DNA of 64,000 bases from Neopusillimonas maritima (lineage in GTDB: Bacteria; Pseudomonadota; Gammaproteobacteria; Burkholderiales; Burkholderiaceae_B). The notes beneath the pieces are model-generated. The model was given only the letters and a program-made list of their open reading frames with translations. It was not told the DNA's origin and made no database searches. Below, piece by piece: positions 1 through 8,280 of the stretch. Location of the stretch: assembly GCF_003576595.1 (NCBI RefSeq), contig NZ_NQOU01000004.1, forward strand, positions 62,001-126,000. Direction: 5' to 3'. The position numbers and the translations under genes were made by a program. Each line of letters starts with the position of its first letter. Positions within the stretch are counted from its first letter, which is position 1.

Positions 1-107
1 ACCAGCACGTCGTTGGAGCGCACCTCAGGCACCGGCACTTCCTCGATTTTCATGGGGGAGCCCACGTCGTGCATGCGGGCTGCTTTCATTGTCTTTGGAA
101 TGGACAT
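1..107 (-). CDS. Zinc-dependent alcohol dehydrogenase, N-terminal fragment (cut by window edge)
   Basis: Only the first 35 codons are inside the window; the gene runs off the left edge. The reading frame begins MSIPKTMKAARMHDVG and continues into an EEVPVPEV segment. This is the usual opening beta-strand layout of the GroES-like domain in medium-chain zinc alcohol dehydrogenases. An AAGGAG ribosome site (complement at 113-118) lies six bases before the ATG, which fixes the start. Zinc ligands and the NAD-binding Rossmann motif would lie beyond the edge, so substrate class cannot be read. The gene diverges from the GntR regulator and shares a 14-base upstream motif with the Rieske oxygenase gene, suggesting joint control. 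Confidence 0.7.
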   Translation of the reverse strand, partial: MSIPKTMKAARMHDVGSPMKIEEVPVPEVRSNDVL

Positions 108-217
108 CTCGTCTCCTTGTTACTGCGCCCTTCTTTTCCAGGCGATATGTTTGCTAAGCGATTTACAAGACTTAGATTAAAGTTATCTTTTCATGACAAA
201 AACTATTTAAACATAAT

Positions 218-231
218 TTCTATGCATAAAA
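218..231 (-). promoter_or_regulatory. Shared 14-base motif upstream of the alcohol dehydrogenase gene
   Basis: Read towards the dehydrogenase gene the sequence is TTTTATGCATAGAA, with the palindromic core TATGCATA. It lies 111 bases before that gene's ATG. An identical 14-mer in the same orientation relative to its gene occurs at 1101-1114, before the Rieske oxygenase. A function as operator of the GntR protein encoded between them, or as a shared promoter element, is inferred. Confidence 0.45.
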
Positions 232-264
232 CATACTTTTGAGCACAAGGGTTTTTACTAACAA

Positions 265-274
265 GGGTATACCC
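265..274. promoter_or_regulatory. Palindrome GGGTATACCC, candidate GntR operator
   Basis: A perfect 10-base palindrome sits about 67 bases before the GntR start codon. Many FCD-type GntR regulators bind palindromes containing GGT and ACC half-sites, so autoregulation is plausible. A palindrome this short can also occur by chance. Confidence 0.3.
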
Positions 275-340
275 GCCGCCTCATCACCAAATGAAGACGC
301 TTGATCTACAATTCAGATTCGTCAACAACGCCAAAACGAT

Positions 341-1066
341 ATGCCGAGATCAGCCATGGCTTCAGACAACATTGCAAATTACCCTCTCACCGAGCAGGCG
401 TACCGCACATTACGCAAGGCCATTGTGCAGTGCGAATTCCCGCCGGAAGAGCGCCTGCGCGTCGATGAGCTCAGTTCCCGCTACGGATTCAGTAGCAGTC
501 CGGTGCGCGAAGCACTGGCACGACTGGCCGAACAAGGCCTGGTTCGCTCTATAGAAAATCGTGGTTTTCGCGTTGCTCCGCTGTCAATTGACGGCCTGAA
601 AGACCTTACCCGCGTGCGCCTTCTAATCGAAACAGAAGCATTGAAAGACGCCATGGAGAGCGGAGATGATGAATGGGAAGAACGCATCGTGGCCGCATCG
701 CACAGCCTTCGGTTGGCGGAACAAAGACTCAGCGACGGGCCTATTGCGCTGGATGAGTCATGGTCGGAACGCCACCGCGCATTCCACCTGGCCATTTATT
801 CCGGCTGCTCATCGCCTTTGCTACTGAATCTTATCGAACAGCTTTTCGACAATGCGGAAAGATATCGGCGCTATTCCGCACGTTTTCGCAAAGCACACCG
901 CAAAAAGAATCAGGAACATCAACTCATCATGAAAGCGGTTCTGAAGCGCGATAAACGCGCTGCCGTCTCACTACTGAAAAAACACATTCGGGGCACTGAG
1001 CAAAGCGTAATGGAAAGCGTCCTTGCCATGCATGAGACCGACCAGGAAATGGCCATCGCCAGATAA
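341..1066 (+). CDS. GntR-family transcriptional regulator, FCD type
   Basis: This 241-residue protein has a winged-helix domain at about residues 12-76, including the family segment SSSPVREALARL in the recognition region and a wing near ENRGFRVAP. An all-helical FCD ligand domain follows (about 88-225). His149, His193 and His215 occupy the positions that bind a metal in many FCD proteins. Members usually repress catabolic operons and release DNA on binding a small carboxylate; the effector here is unknown. The gene lies between a divergent alcohol dehydrogenase and a downstream Rieske oxygenase, which are its likely targets. ATG at 356 is an alternative start; neither has a strong ribosome site. 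Confidence 0.85.
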   Translation: MPRSAMASDNIANYPLTEQAYRTLRKAIVQCEFPPEERLRVDELSSRYGFSSSPVREALARLAEQGLVRSIENRGFRVAPLSIDGLKDLTRVRLLIETEALKDAMESGDDEWEERIVAASHSLRLAEQRLSDGPIALDESWSERHRAFHLAIYSGCSSPLLLNLIEQLFDNAERYRRYSARFRKAHRKKNQEHQLIMKAVLKRDKRAAVSLLKKHIRGTEQSVMESVLAMHETDQEMAIAR

Positions 1067-1100
1067 AAGCATAGCAAAAACCCTGATACATAAAAATTAA

Positions 1101-1114
1101 TTTTATGCATAGAA
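1101..1114 (+). promoter_or_regulatory. Second copy of the shared 14-base motif, upstream of the Rieske oxygenase
   Basis: The motif TTTTATGCATAGAA is identical to the complement of 218-231 and lies 86 bases before the oxygenase ATG. It overlaps TAGAAT (1110-1115), a good match to a sigma-70 -10 box. It also forms the right arm of an inverted repeat, CATAAAA (1089-1095) with TTTTATG (1101-1107). Binding by the adjacent GntR regulator is inferred. Confidence 0.45.
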
Positions 1115-1168
1115 TTTGCGCATGACCGTTGTCATGCGTTTTTTTTGCGCTTATTAATTGAATAAACC

Positions 1169-1186
1169 GTATGGCATGTACCATAC
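1169..1186. promoter_or_regulatory. Inverted repeat just before the oxygenase ribosome site
   Basis: GTATGG and CCATAC are perfect 6-base arms around the spacer CATGTA, ending three bases before the GGAGGAG region. The position, covering the translation start region and downstream of the likely -10 box, would suit a repressor operator or an mRNA hairpin. No experimental link is known. Confidence 0.35.
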
Positions 1187-1199
1187 CCGGAGGAGTCTT

Positions 1200-2255
1200 A
1201 TGCGTTACCTGAAAAATGCCTGGTACGTCGCTGCCTTGTCCAGCGAAGTTGGCCCGGAAGACCTGTTTCATCGCAAGTTATTAGGCACGAATGTATTGCT
1301 TTACCGCAAACAGAATGGTGACCCGGTCGCCATGCGCGACCGCTGCCCGCACCGCTTCGCTCCTCTGCACCTGGGCAAACGCGACGGCGACCAAATCGTA
1401 TGCCATTACCACGCCTTGAAGTTCGACTGTACCGGCCAATGCACGCACAACCCGCACGGCTCGGGCAATATACCGAAAGCGGCCAAGGTTCCCACGTACC
1501 CTTTGCAGGAGAAATACGGTTTTATCTGGATCTGGATGGGCGACGAACCAGCCGACCCGACGCAACTGCCCGACTACAGCCCCCTGGATAACGGCCCGCC
1601 CACCGGCATCGGCTATACCCACATGCACATGAATGCCAACTACCAACTGATGATCGATAACGTGATGGACCTCAGCCATATCGATCATGTCCACGGCGAC
1701 GCCATCTCCACTCGCGGACAGTTATCACCGATCATTCCCGAGGTAAAAGAAACAGAACGCTCAGTATTTGCACGCTGGGAGTGGAAACAAACCCCCCCGA
1801 TCTTTGTCCTGTCTCACTTCCTGCCCGACCCCCAGGCTGAAGCGCGACACTTTTTCACCGTTGAGTGGATGCCGCCTGCCAACATCCAACTTTCCGTCGG
1901 TGGAGCGCAAGGTGACACACCTTTTGAACAAGGGATTGGCGCATACGACCTGCATACCTGTACGCCTGAAACCGAAGACAGCACCCACTACTTCTTCGCA
2001 ACACGACGCAACCACCTGGAAGACGACGCCGACTTCAATGCAATGAAGCTCAAAGCCATGCGCGACGCCTTCGAACTGGAAGACGGCCCTATCATTCAGG
2101 GCGTTCAGGAGGAAATGAATGGCGAGGAGTTCTTCGACCTTGACCCTGTACTGATGTCTAACGACATCGCATCAGTGAAGGTTCGCCGAAATTTGTTGAA
2201 ATTGCTGGAGATAGAAGACTCAAAAACACCCCAAGCTGAAACGGCAAAGGCCTAA
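1200..2255 (+). CDS. Rieske non-heme iron oxygenase, VanA/aromatic-ring O-demethylase type
   Basis: The 351-residue protein has an N-terminal Rieske [2Fe-2S] domain with Cys49-Pro-His51 and Cys68-x2-His71. A catalytic domain follows, with mononuclear iron ligands in the segment Asp157-Leu-Ser-His160-x4-His165. The opening MRYLKNAWYVAA is typical of vanillate O-demethylase-like oxygenases. The start at 1200 is chosen because GGAGGAG lies just upstream; an in-frame ATG is not available earlier, and the extra 14 codons from 1158 would cross the ribosome site. Such enzymes need a separate ferredoxin reductase, and none is encoded next to it. The substrate cannot be read from sequence. Control by the upstream GntR regulator is inferred. 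Confidence 0.85.
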   Translation: MRYLKNAWYVAALSSEVGPEDLFHRKLLGTNVLLYRKQNGDPVAMRDRCPHRFAPLHLGKRDGDQIVCHYHALKFDCTGQCTHNPHGSGNIPKAAKVPTYPLQEKYGFIWIWMGDEPADPTQLPDYSPLDNGPPTGIGYTHMHMNANYQLMIDNVMDLSHIDHVHGDAISTRGQLSPIIPEVKETERSVFARWEWKQTPPIFVLSHFLPDPQAEARHFFTVEWMPPANIQLSVGGAQGDTPFEQGIGAYDLHTCTPETEDSTHYFFATRRNHLEDDADFNAMKLKAMRDAFELEDGPIIQGVQEEMNGEEFFDLDPVLMSNDIASVKVRRNLLKLLEIEDSKTPQAETAKA

Positions 2256-2257
2256 AT

Positions 2258-2331
2258 AAAAAGCCATCCCGATTGTGAACTGACCGTCCAACTTTATGGG
2301 GTCAGTTCATTGTTGTCCGGGATGGCTTTTT
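2258..2331. terminator. Bidirectional nested terminator between oxygenase and lipA
   Basis: Fourteen-base perfect arms AAAAAGCCATCCCG (2258-2271) and CGGGATGGCTTTTT (2318-2331) enclose a second 9-base inverted repeat, GAACTGACC (2277-2285) with GGTCAGTTC (2300-2308). A-runs on one side and T-runs on the other suit termination of both convergent genes. Confidence 0.85.
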
Positions 2332-2377
2332 AAATTTGCCACGACGCTTAAATTACCTAACTGCCGACAATATTGAA

Positions 2378-3349
2378 TTAAACGCCTGCAGCATGCGCCT
2401 GCTCATCAGCGTGATAAGAAGATCGCACCATTGGGCCGACCGCAGCATGGGTAAAGCCCATGGCATATGCTTCTTTTTCAAGCATGGCATAAATATCGGG
2501 ATGCGGATACCGAACCACCGGCAAGTGGTGCTCAGAGGGCTGCAAATACTGGCCAATCGTCAGCATATCGACATTGTGCTCACGCATGTCACGCATGACT
2601 TCCAGAATTTCTTCATCTGTTTCGCCCAAACCCAGCATCAAGCCCGATTTTGTGGGCACGTCGGGATGCAGCGCCTTGAACTCTGCAAGCAATTTAAGGG
2701 AGTGGTGGTAATCGGAGCCCGGACGAGCCTGTTTATATAGTCTGGGCACCGTTTCCAGATTGTGATTCATCACATCGGGAGGACAAGCGTTCAAGATACC
2801 CAAGGCGCGCTCCAGCCGCGCACGAAAATCAGGCACCAAAATTTCGATTTGTGTCTTTGGAGACAGCGCCCGTACTTGACGAATGCACTCCACAAAGTGC
2901 GCCGCCCCACCATCGCGTAAATCGTCACGGTCTACCGAAGTAATCACCACATACGACAACTTAAGATCGGCAATGGTGCGCGCCAGATTTTCCGGTTCTT
3001 TTTCATCCAGCGGATCGGGGCGTCCATGCCCCACATCACAGAAAGGGCAACGACGCGTGCACTTGTCGCCCATAATCATGAAAGTAGCCGTGCCTTTACC
3101 AAAACACTCACCTATGTTGGGACACGACGCCTCTTCGCAAACCGTATGCAAATTATGCTCACGCAAAATGCGCTTGATATCGTAAAAGCGAGAACCAGGT
3201 GCGGCAGCCTTAACCCGAATCCAGTCGGGCTTCTTCAACCGTTCAGCGGGCACGATCTTGATTGGAATCCGCGACGTTTTGGCTTGAGATTTCTGCTTCT
3301 GTGTTGGGTCGTAGCCTGAGGCGGCCTGACCCACAGCTGAATCAGTCAT
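2378..3349 (-). CDS. lipA: Lipoyl synthase
   Basis: LipA inserts two sulfur atoms into protein-bound octanoyl groups, the last step of lipoate synthesis for pyruvate and oxoglutarate dehydrogenases. It is a radical-SAM enzyme. The auxiliary cluster cysteines are Cys71, Cys76 and Cys82, and the radical-SAM CxxxCxxC motif is Cys97, Cys101 and Cys104. The C-terminal RSSY motif (309-312) that contributes to the auxiliary cluster is present. The start at 3349 is preferred: AAAGGA sits eight bases upstream, while the ATG three codons earlier overlaps that ribosome site. It is the last gene of the dacC-dat-ybeD-lipB-lipA set. Confidence 0.96.
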   Translation of the reverse strand: MTDSAVGQAASGYDPTQKQKSQAKTSRIPIKIVPAERLKKPDWIRVKAAAPGSRFYDIKRILREHNLHTVCEEASCPNIGECFGKGTATFMIMGDKCTRRCPFCDVGHGRPDPLDEKEPENLARTIADLKLSYVVITSVDRDDLRDGGAAHFVECIRQVRALSPKTQIEILVPDFRARLERALGILNACPPDVMNHNLETVPRLYKQARPGSDYHHSLKLLAEFKALHPDVPTKSGLMLGLGETDEEILEVMRDMREHNVDMLTIGQYLQPSEHHLPVVRYPHPDIYAMLEKEAYAMGFTHAAVGPMVRSSYHADEQAHAAGV

Positions 3350-3465
3350 GGACTTCATCCTTTCTGTCTCGCAACACGTTGCCGTGTGCCGGTTGTATTG
3401 GTAAAAACCCTATTCTACTGCCCCATCAGCCGGAAAGGCCAATTCCCCTTGACAACAAAAGGGGC

Positions 3466-4152
3466 TCAACTTGTTTCACGCGCAGGAAAAGCCTGCAGCA
3501 AATACCGGGCCAGCAAATTACCTGCCTCTGAAACAGTGGTATGCACGCCACAGCCGGCCAAATCAACCGTTACCAAGCCTTCATAGCCGCACGGATTAAT
3601 ACCCAGAAAGGGGGTCAAATCCATTTCTACATTCAGAGCAACGCCATGATAGGTGCAACCGTTACGTACTTTAATGCCCAGAGCCGCGATTTTCGCCAGT
3701 TGTTTCGTTGTGCGACCATCGTTTAACCCCGGTGACACGGCCTCAGGCGTTTCATCGATTGGTACGTACACACCCGGCGCACCTACCTTGCGACACGCCC
3801 CGTCCAGGCCGTAACCATCCTGCAACAGGTTAATAACAACTTCTTCCAGCCGATTTACGTATTCTTTAACATACAGGCCATAGCGACGGAGATCGAACAA
3901 ACAATAGGCCACCACCTGGCCGGGACCGTGATAAGTAACCTGCCCGCCACGGTCGGTTCTAACAATGGGAATCGCCCCTGGGTTCAACACATGTTCCGTT
4001 TTACCCGCCAGCCCTAAAGTGTATACAGGCTCATGTTCAACCAGCCAGATTTCATCACGTGTTGTGGATGTGCGTGCTTCGGTAAACGCCCGCATGTCTT
4101 GCCAGACTGTTGTATAAGATGCGGGACGCGGCAACCACCTGACATTGATCAC
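3466..4152 (-). CDS. lipB: Octanoyl-ACP:protein N-octanoyltransferase
   Basis: LipB moves octanoate from acyl carrier protein to the lipoyl domains that LipA then sulfurates. The 228-residue protein carries the family signatures [17 protein letters not shown] and the catalytic pair Lys154 and Cys188 (in NPCGYEGL). A stretch of about 20 residues between GVYV and the catalytic lysine region is longer than in the E. coli enzyme. The start codon is GTG and overlaps the ybeD stop codon by four bases (GTGA), which indicates translational coupling. Confidence 0.96.
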   Translation of the reverse strand: MINVRWLPRPASYTTVWQDMRAFTEARTSTTRDEIWLVEHEPVYTLGLAGKTEHVLNPGAIPIVRTDRGGQVTYHGPGQVVAYCLFDLRRYGLYVKEYVNRLEEVVINLLQDGYGLDGACRKVGAPGVYVPIDETPEAVSPGLNDGRTTKQLAKIAALGIKVRNGCTYHGVALNVEMDLTPFLGINPCGYEGLVTVDLAGCGVHTTVSEAGNLLARYLLQAFPARETS

Positions 4153-4430
4153 AGCACAATCGACACCATAGGATGACCATGAAGCGCACGATAGAGGTCG
4201 TCGAGCTGTTCGCGCGAGGTTGCCGTTACTGTAAACGTCAGACCCAAATAGTTCCCACTGCGACTTGGCCGCATTTCAACCGTTGCGGGATCAAATGTCG
4301 TATCGAACTGCAGCACCACTTCTGTAAGCACCTGCGCGAACTCCGGATGAGCCTTACCCATTACCTTAATCGGGAAGTCGCAAGGGTACTCAATTAAAGA
4401 TTGCTCGGGAGGAATTGGGGGCATGGCCAT
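4149..4430 (-). CDS. ybeD: YbeD-family protein (DUF493/UPF0250)
   Basis: This 93-residue protein matches the small YbeD family, which has an ACT-like alpha/beta fold. The segment [12 protein letters not shown] and the closing HPMVSIVL are recognisable. Its biochemical role is not established, although it is conserved immediately upstream of lipB in many proteobacteria. It overlaps lipB by four bases and follows the transaminase gene with a one-base gap, so it is almost surely co-transcribed. Confidence 0.9.
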   Translation of the reverse strand: MAMPPIPPEQSLIEYPCDFPIKVMGKAHPEFAQVLTEVVLQFDTTFDPATVEMRPSRSGNYLGLTFTVTATSREQLDDLYRALHGHPMVSIVL

Positions 4431-4431
4431 G

Positions 4432-5301
4432 TTAAAGACTCTCTATCACACGATCGTAACTTGCCCGCAGTAACGCATAGACCGGGCCGGGCTTACCCGT
4501 GCCAACCGGATTACCGTTGTAACGCACGATTGGCAACACTTCTTTGGTTGCCGACGTTAACATGAGTTCATCGGCGTCGTTTACCTCTTCAGCTGAAACA
4601 GGACGCGCCTCAAATGGAATGCCTGCGTTACGCGCCAACTCCGCCAAAAATCGGTAACGAATACCTTCAAGAATAAGATGGTTCGCTTCAGGCGCCATGA
4701 GCACACCATTTTTAACCACCCAAATATTGCACGACGAACCTTCCGTTAGATAACCCTCGCGGAATTGCAGCACTTCATCGACCCCGGCATCAACTGCCGC
4801 TTGCTTGGCAAGCACATTGCCCAGAAGTGAAATAGATTTGATATGACACAACAGCCAACGCGTATCGGGAACAGATATGGCGGCAAGCCCTTCCTCGCGC
4901 TGCGCCTTGCCCGGGCGCGCAAAAGGCGATGCCATACAGAACACCGTGGGCTCAACAGCCGCAGGGAAAGCATGATCTCTTTTTGCCACCCCACGGGTCA
5001 CTTGCAAGTACACCATTAAATTCGACGCCGAATCGTCCACCCGTGCGAGCACCCCTTCGACCAGAGCCTGCCATTGCGCCTCAGTGTATTCAAGATGAAT
5101 ACGTACCGACTGCAAACTACGCTGCAACCGGGCAATGTGTTGGTGCATGCGAAAAGGCACGCCTTTGTAAACCGGCACCACTTCGTAGATGCCGTCGCCG
5201 AAGACAAAGCCCCGATCAAGCACCGAAACTTTGGCGTCGGCCAGGCGAAGAAATTCGCCATTCAAATAAACAATACTGTCGTTATCAACGCCTGAAATCA
5301 T
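4432..5301 (-). CDS. dat: D-amino-acid transaminase-like class IV aminotransferase
   Basis: A fold-type IV PLP enzyme of 289 residues. Lys155 in HIKSISLLGN is the PLP-binding lysine, and LTEGSSCNIW and LTSATKEVLP are family phosphate-binding segments. The pattern fits D-alanine transaminases better than branched-chain transaminases, but specificity between D-amino acids and 4-amino-4-deoxychorismate cannot be fixed by eye. Neighbouring dacC supports a role in D-alanine or peptidoglycan metabolism. ATG at 5301 is preferred over a GTG three codons upstream; neither has a strong ribosome site. Confidence 0.85.
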   Translation of the reverse strand: MISGVDNDSIVYLNGEFLRLADAKVSVLDRGFVFGDGIYEVVPVYKGVPFRMHQHIARLQRSLQSVRIHLEYTEAQWQALVEGVLARVDDSASNLMVYLQVTRGVAKRDHAFPAAVEPTVFCMASPFARPGKAQREEGLAAISVPDTRWLLCHIKSISLLGNVLAKQAAVDAGVDEVLQFREGYLTEGSSCNIWVVKNGVLMAPEANHLILEGIRYRFLAELARNAGIPFEARPVSAEEVNDADELMLTSATKEVLPIVRYNGNPVGTGKPGPVYALLRASYDRVIESL

Positions 5302-5334
5302 GAACGCCACAGCCAGAAGAAAAAGTAATATGCG

Positions 5335-6534
5335 CTATTGCAACATCAGCTTGACCTTGTCGATCATGCGGGACATAAACCCAGCCTGCTCGACATCGGC
5401 CAATACCCGCAACGGCTCTTGGCGCAGCGCCAGGTCGTCTAGCATTAGAGTTACAGTGCCCACCTGCTGGCCCGCTTCCAACGGTGCAATAAGTGGCTGA
5501 GTATATTCAGCGACAGATTCGATATCGGCTGCCTTCCCACGAGGCACAGTAAGCCATACCGGCTGTGACTGGCCAAGACCCACTGTTTCAGCCAAACCTT
5601 GCCAAACGCGCGCATCCACAACGGGTTTGTCCTGATCGAGCAGTTTGACTGTTTCAAAATTCTGGAAACTCCAGTTCAGCAATTTCAAGCTGTTTTCCGT
5701 GCGCGCCGCATCACTATTAGCGCCGACCAGCACCGTCACGACACGGCGCCCGTCACGCAAGGCTGTCGTAATCAGGCAATAACCAGCCGACGAAGTATGC
5801 CCGGTTTTCAGGCCGTCAACGGTTTCATCAATCCATAGCAAACGATTACGATTGCGCTGACGAATGTCATTGTAGGTATATTCCTTCTGGCTGTAATAGT
5901 GCAAATGTTGCGGAAAATCATTAATAAGGTTCTGAGCCAGAAGAGCCAAATCCTTTACCGTTGTTTTGTGGTCGGGATGCGGCAGGCCTGGCGAATTCGT
6001 ATAGTAGGTGTCGTTAAGGCCCTGGCGCTGGGCTTCCTCATTCATGAGCGCAACAAAAGCACTTTCACTTCCGGCCACTGCCTCGGCAAGCGCCACTGTG
6101 GCATCGTTACCCGATTGCACGATAAAACCCTGAAGCAGGTCACTGACTTTCACGCTCGTGTTCACATTGATGAACATGCGCGAACCTTCAGTTTTCCAGG
6201 CTTTTTCCGACACAGGCACTTCCTGGTCCATAGACAAGCGACCATCTTCAATAGCCTTGAAAATAACGTACGCCGCCATAAGTTTCGTAAGCGACGCAGG
6301 CTCTACCTCGGTGTTGATGTCTTTTGCCGCGATGACCTGACCGCTGTTCATATCCAGCGACAGCCAGGCTTTGGCAGCCAGATCGGGCAACGGCACCGTA
6401 GATAATTCCGCCACTGTAATATCAGTGATGCTTTGCGCATGGGCATAGCCACTGCCTAAGGCCAATGCGAACCCCAAACAACCCTGTGCCAGAAAACGCG
6501 AACTTGTTCGGTAAAGAGAAGACAACTTCAACAT
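5335..6534 (-). CDS. dacC: D-alanyl-D-alanine carboxypeptidase, PBP5/6 family
   Basis: The protein (399 residues) removes the terminal D-alanine from peptidoglycan pentapeptides in the periplasm. A signal peptide ends near AHA-Q (residue 34). The penicillin-binding motifs are present in order: Ser81-x-x-Lys84, Ser141-Gly-Asn143 and Lys243-Thr-Gly245. A C-terminal beta domain and a final amphipathic stretch (about 380-399) suggest membrane anchoring as in PBP5. It precedes dat by 33 bases, so it probably heads the lipoate gene set, an order also known for dacA-ybeD-lipB-lipA in other proteobacteria. Confidence 0.93.
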   Translation of the reverse strand: MLKLSSLYRTSSRFLAQGCLGFALALGSGYAHAQSITDITVAELSTVPLPDLAAKAWLSLDMNSGQVIAAKDINTEVEPASLTKLMAAYVIFKAIEDGRLSMDQEVPVSEKAWKTEGSRMFINVNTSVKVSDLLQGFIVQSGNDATVALAEAVAGSESAFVALMNEEAQRQGLNDTYYTNSPGLPHPDHKTTVKDLALLAQNLINDFPQHLHYYSQKEYTYNDIRQRNRNRLLWIDETVDGLKTGHTSSAGYCLITTALRDGRRVVTVLVGANSDAARTENSLKLLNWSFQNFETVKLLDQDKPVVDARVWQGLAETVGLGQSQPVWLTVPRGKAADIESVAEYTQPLIAPLEAGQQVGTVTLMLDDLALRQEPLRVLADVEQAGFMSRMIDKVKLMLQ

Positions 6535-6628
6535 AATTTAATTAACCCGCCTAACGTGATAACAACCGTTTGGAACTGTAAGCCGAAAAAAGTTCATTAT
6601 AGGCTTCGAACCTGCCCTGTCAGCCACC

Positions 6629-7297
6629 CTAAAGTGTGGCAAGACGTTGCTGAACCAATGACTTCAAAGAAACCAGCTTGCCGTGAAAAAAATGTGACGC
6701 ATCCGGAATGACCGTTACCGGCTGCTCATGCCGCCGGGCAAAATCCATGGCCTCAGAAAAGGGCACAACCTCATCAACCTCGCCATGGACCATCAAAGTA
6801 TTTTCAGGCAGGGAAATATCACGAAACTGAAAACGCCCTACGGCAGCCCCCACCAGAATCAACGCATTGGGCGTGGCACAAACCACCGACCCGCTCTCTA
6901 CAGCATCCTCCAGGTTTGCCTGCAACTGGGCGGCAACCGCGGTTCCAAACGAGAACCCCGCCAGGATCCATGGCTTTGCCGCCAGGTCGGGATAAGCCTG
7001 GACGAATTGCTCAACCAGCATTTGCATGTCTTTGGTTTCGCCCTTGCCGTTGTCGAACTCTCCGGCAGAGTCACCCACTCCACGAAAATTCGGCCGCAGG
7101 GTGACAAGATTACGCTGCAAACAAGCGCGCCCAATAGTGGTAACGACTTTGTTGTCGCGGGTGCCGCCATGCAGCGGGTGCGGATGCAATACCAGCGCCC
7201 AGCCCTCAACCGAGGCTTCCGGCCACTCGATAACACACTCAATCGGCCCCGCCTGACCATCAAATGCTTTTATTTCCTTGTGTTCAGCCATTTTCAT
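6629..7297 (-). CDS. Alpha/beta hydrolase (COG2945-like)
   Basis: The 222-residue protein has the alpha/beta-hydrolase nucleophile elbow GFSFG, an acid in HGEVDEVVP and a histidine in SHFFHGKL. An oxyanion-side motif, LHPHPLHGGTRDNK, typical of this short family is also present. There is no signal peptide, so it is cytoplasmic. The natural substrate is unknown; an esterase or peptidase function can only be guessed from the fold. An ATG two codons later (7291) is an equally possible start. It diverges from birA. Confidence 0.8.
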   Translation of the reverse strand: MKMAEHKEIKAFDGQAGPIECVIEWPEASVEGWALVLHPHPLHGGTRDNKVVTTIGRACLQRNLVTLRPNFRGVGDSAGEFDNGKGETKDMQMLVEQFVQAYPDLAAKPWILAGFSFGTAVAAQLQANLEDAVESGSVVCATPNALILVGAAVGRFQFRDISLPENTLMVHGEVDEVVPFSEAMDFARRHEQPVTVIPDASHFFHGKLVSLKSLVQQRLATL

Positions 7298-7383
7298 ACC
7301 AATCTATTTTGCGCTTTAAACTATCCTTATCTCCAGCACCCTAAAGCTTAACCTGAATCCTGACGCTTTTTTAATCACGACCC

Positions 7384-8256
7384 ATGTCAAACCTTGCACT
7401 TCCTTCGCCTGACCAACTGCAACAGGCCTTGACACAGGCCCTGCCCGCTTTCCGCAAGGTTACGTGGTGCGAACACACCGACTCAACCAATGCCGACCTG
7501 CTTAACCAGGCCAGAACAACTCAACAAACTCTGGCCCGCCCCTGGTTGCACGGCGCACATTTCCAGCGCGCGGGGCGGGGCCGGTCCGGGCGAACCTGGC
7601 AGAATCGCGCGGGTGCGAACCTCATGTTTTCCTGCGCCTACGACATATTTACGCCAACCCGACAGTTGCCCACGCTATCGCCGCTTGCCGGTATTGCTGT
7701 GGCTGAAGCTCTTCGAAGCCGGATCGACCCCGCAAACCAGCACCGCTTAACCTTGAAATGGCCCAACGATATCTGGTGGGACCAGGCAAAACTCGCCGGC
7801 ATTCTTACCGAAGTAACGCGTGCAGGCACCGCAAAAAATTCAGACGACCATCATGTGGTGATTGTTGGAATCGGCCTGAATATTGAAGATGCCCGTGCAT
7901 TGAGCCAGTCGTTGAATCGCGCCGTGGCCGACTGGTCGAGCGTCTGCGCGCAAGACCTCCAGGCCCAAAAAGCCAGCCTCTCAGATCTTGTTATCGATAT
8001 CGCACAAAACTGGCGCAACATATATAGCGAAATTACACGTAATGGCTTTCACACGCTTCCCGAGCGCTATGCAAAAGTTGACGGTTTGTTGGGCCAACAC
8101 ATTAATGTTATTCACAATGACAGGTTGTTACATGCGGGCATCGCCAAAGGGATTAACATCATGGGACAATTGCTCGTACACGGCCCCAATGGTGAAACCG
8201 CGTTGTCATTAGGCGAAATATCCATCCGGCCCCGTGGTGCGTCGAATCAGGCATAA
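7384..8256 (+). CDS. birA: Biotin--[acetyl-CoA-carboxylase] ligase, monofunctional
   Basis: BirA activates biotin with ATP and attaches it to the carrier protein of acetyl-CoA carboxylase. The biotinyl-AMP loop GRGRSGRTW and the KWPNDI segment are both present, and a C-terminal SH3-like domain follows (about 235-285). At 290 residues it lacks the N-terminal winged helix of E. coli BirA, so it should not act as a repressor. It is followed by coaX after 24 bases, an arrangement familiar from Bordetella, where the partner is called Baf. Confidence 0.93.
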   Translation: MSNLALPSPDQLQQALTQALPAFRKVTWCEHTDSTNADLLNQARTTQQTLARPWLHGAHFQRAGRGRSGRTWQNRAGANLMFSCAYDIFTPTRQLPTLSPLAGIAVAEALRSRIDPANQHRLTLKWPNDIWWDQAKLAGILTEVTRAGTAKNSDDHHVVIVGIGLNIEDARALSQSLNRAVADWSSVCAQDLQAQKASLSDLVIDIAQNWRNIYSEITRNGFHTLPERYAKVDGLLGQHINVIHNDRLLHAGIAKGINIMGQLLVHGPNGETALSLGEISIRPRGASNQA

Positions 8257-8280
8257 CAGCAACAATTCCGGGAGACTGCC

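Noticed and set aside
3445-3464. CCCCTT/AAGGGG hairpin between lipB and lipA as a terminator
   Set aside because: No T-run follows on the transcribed strand, and lipB and lipA are expected to be co-transcribed.
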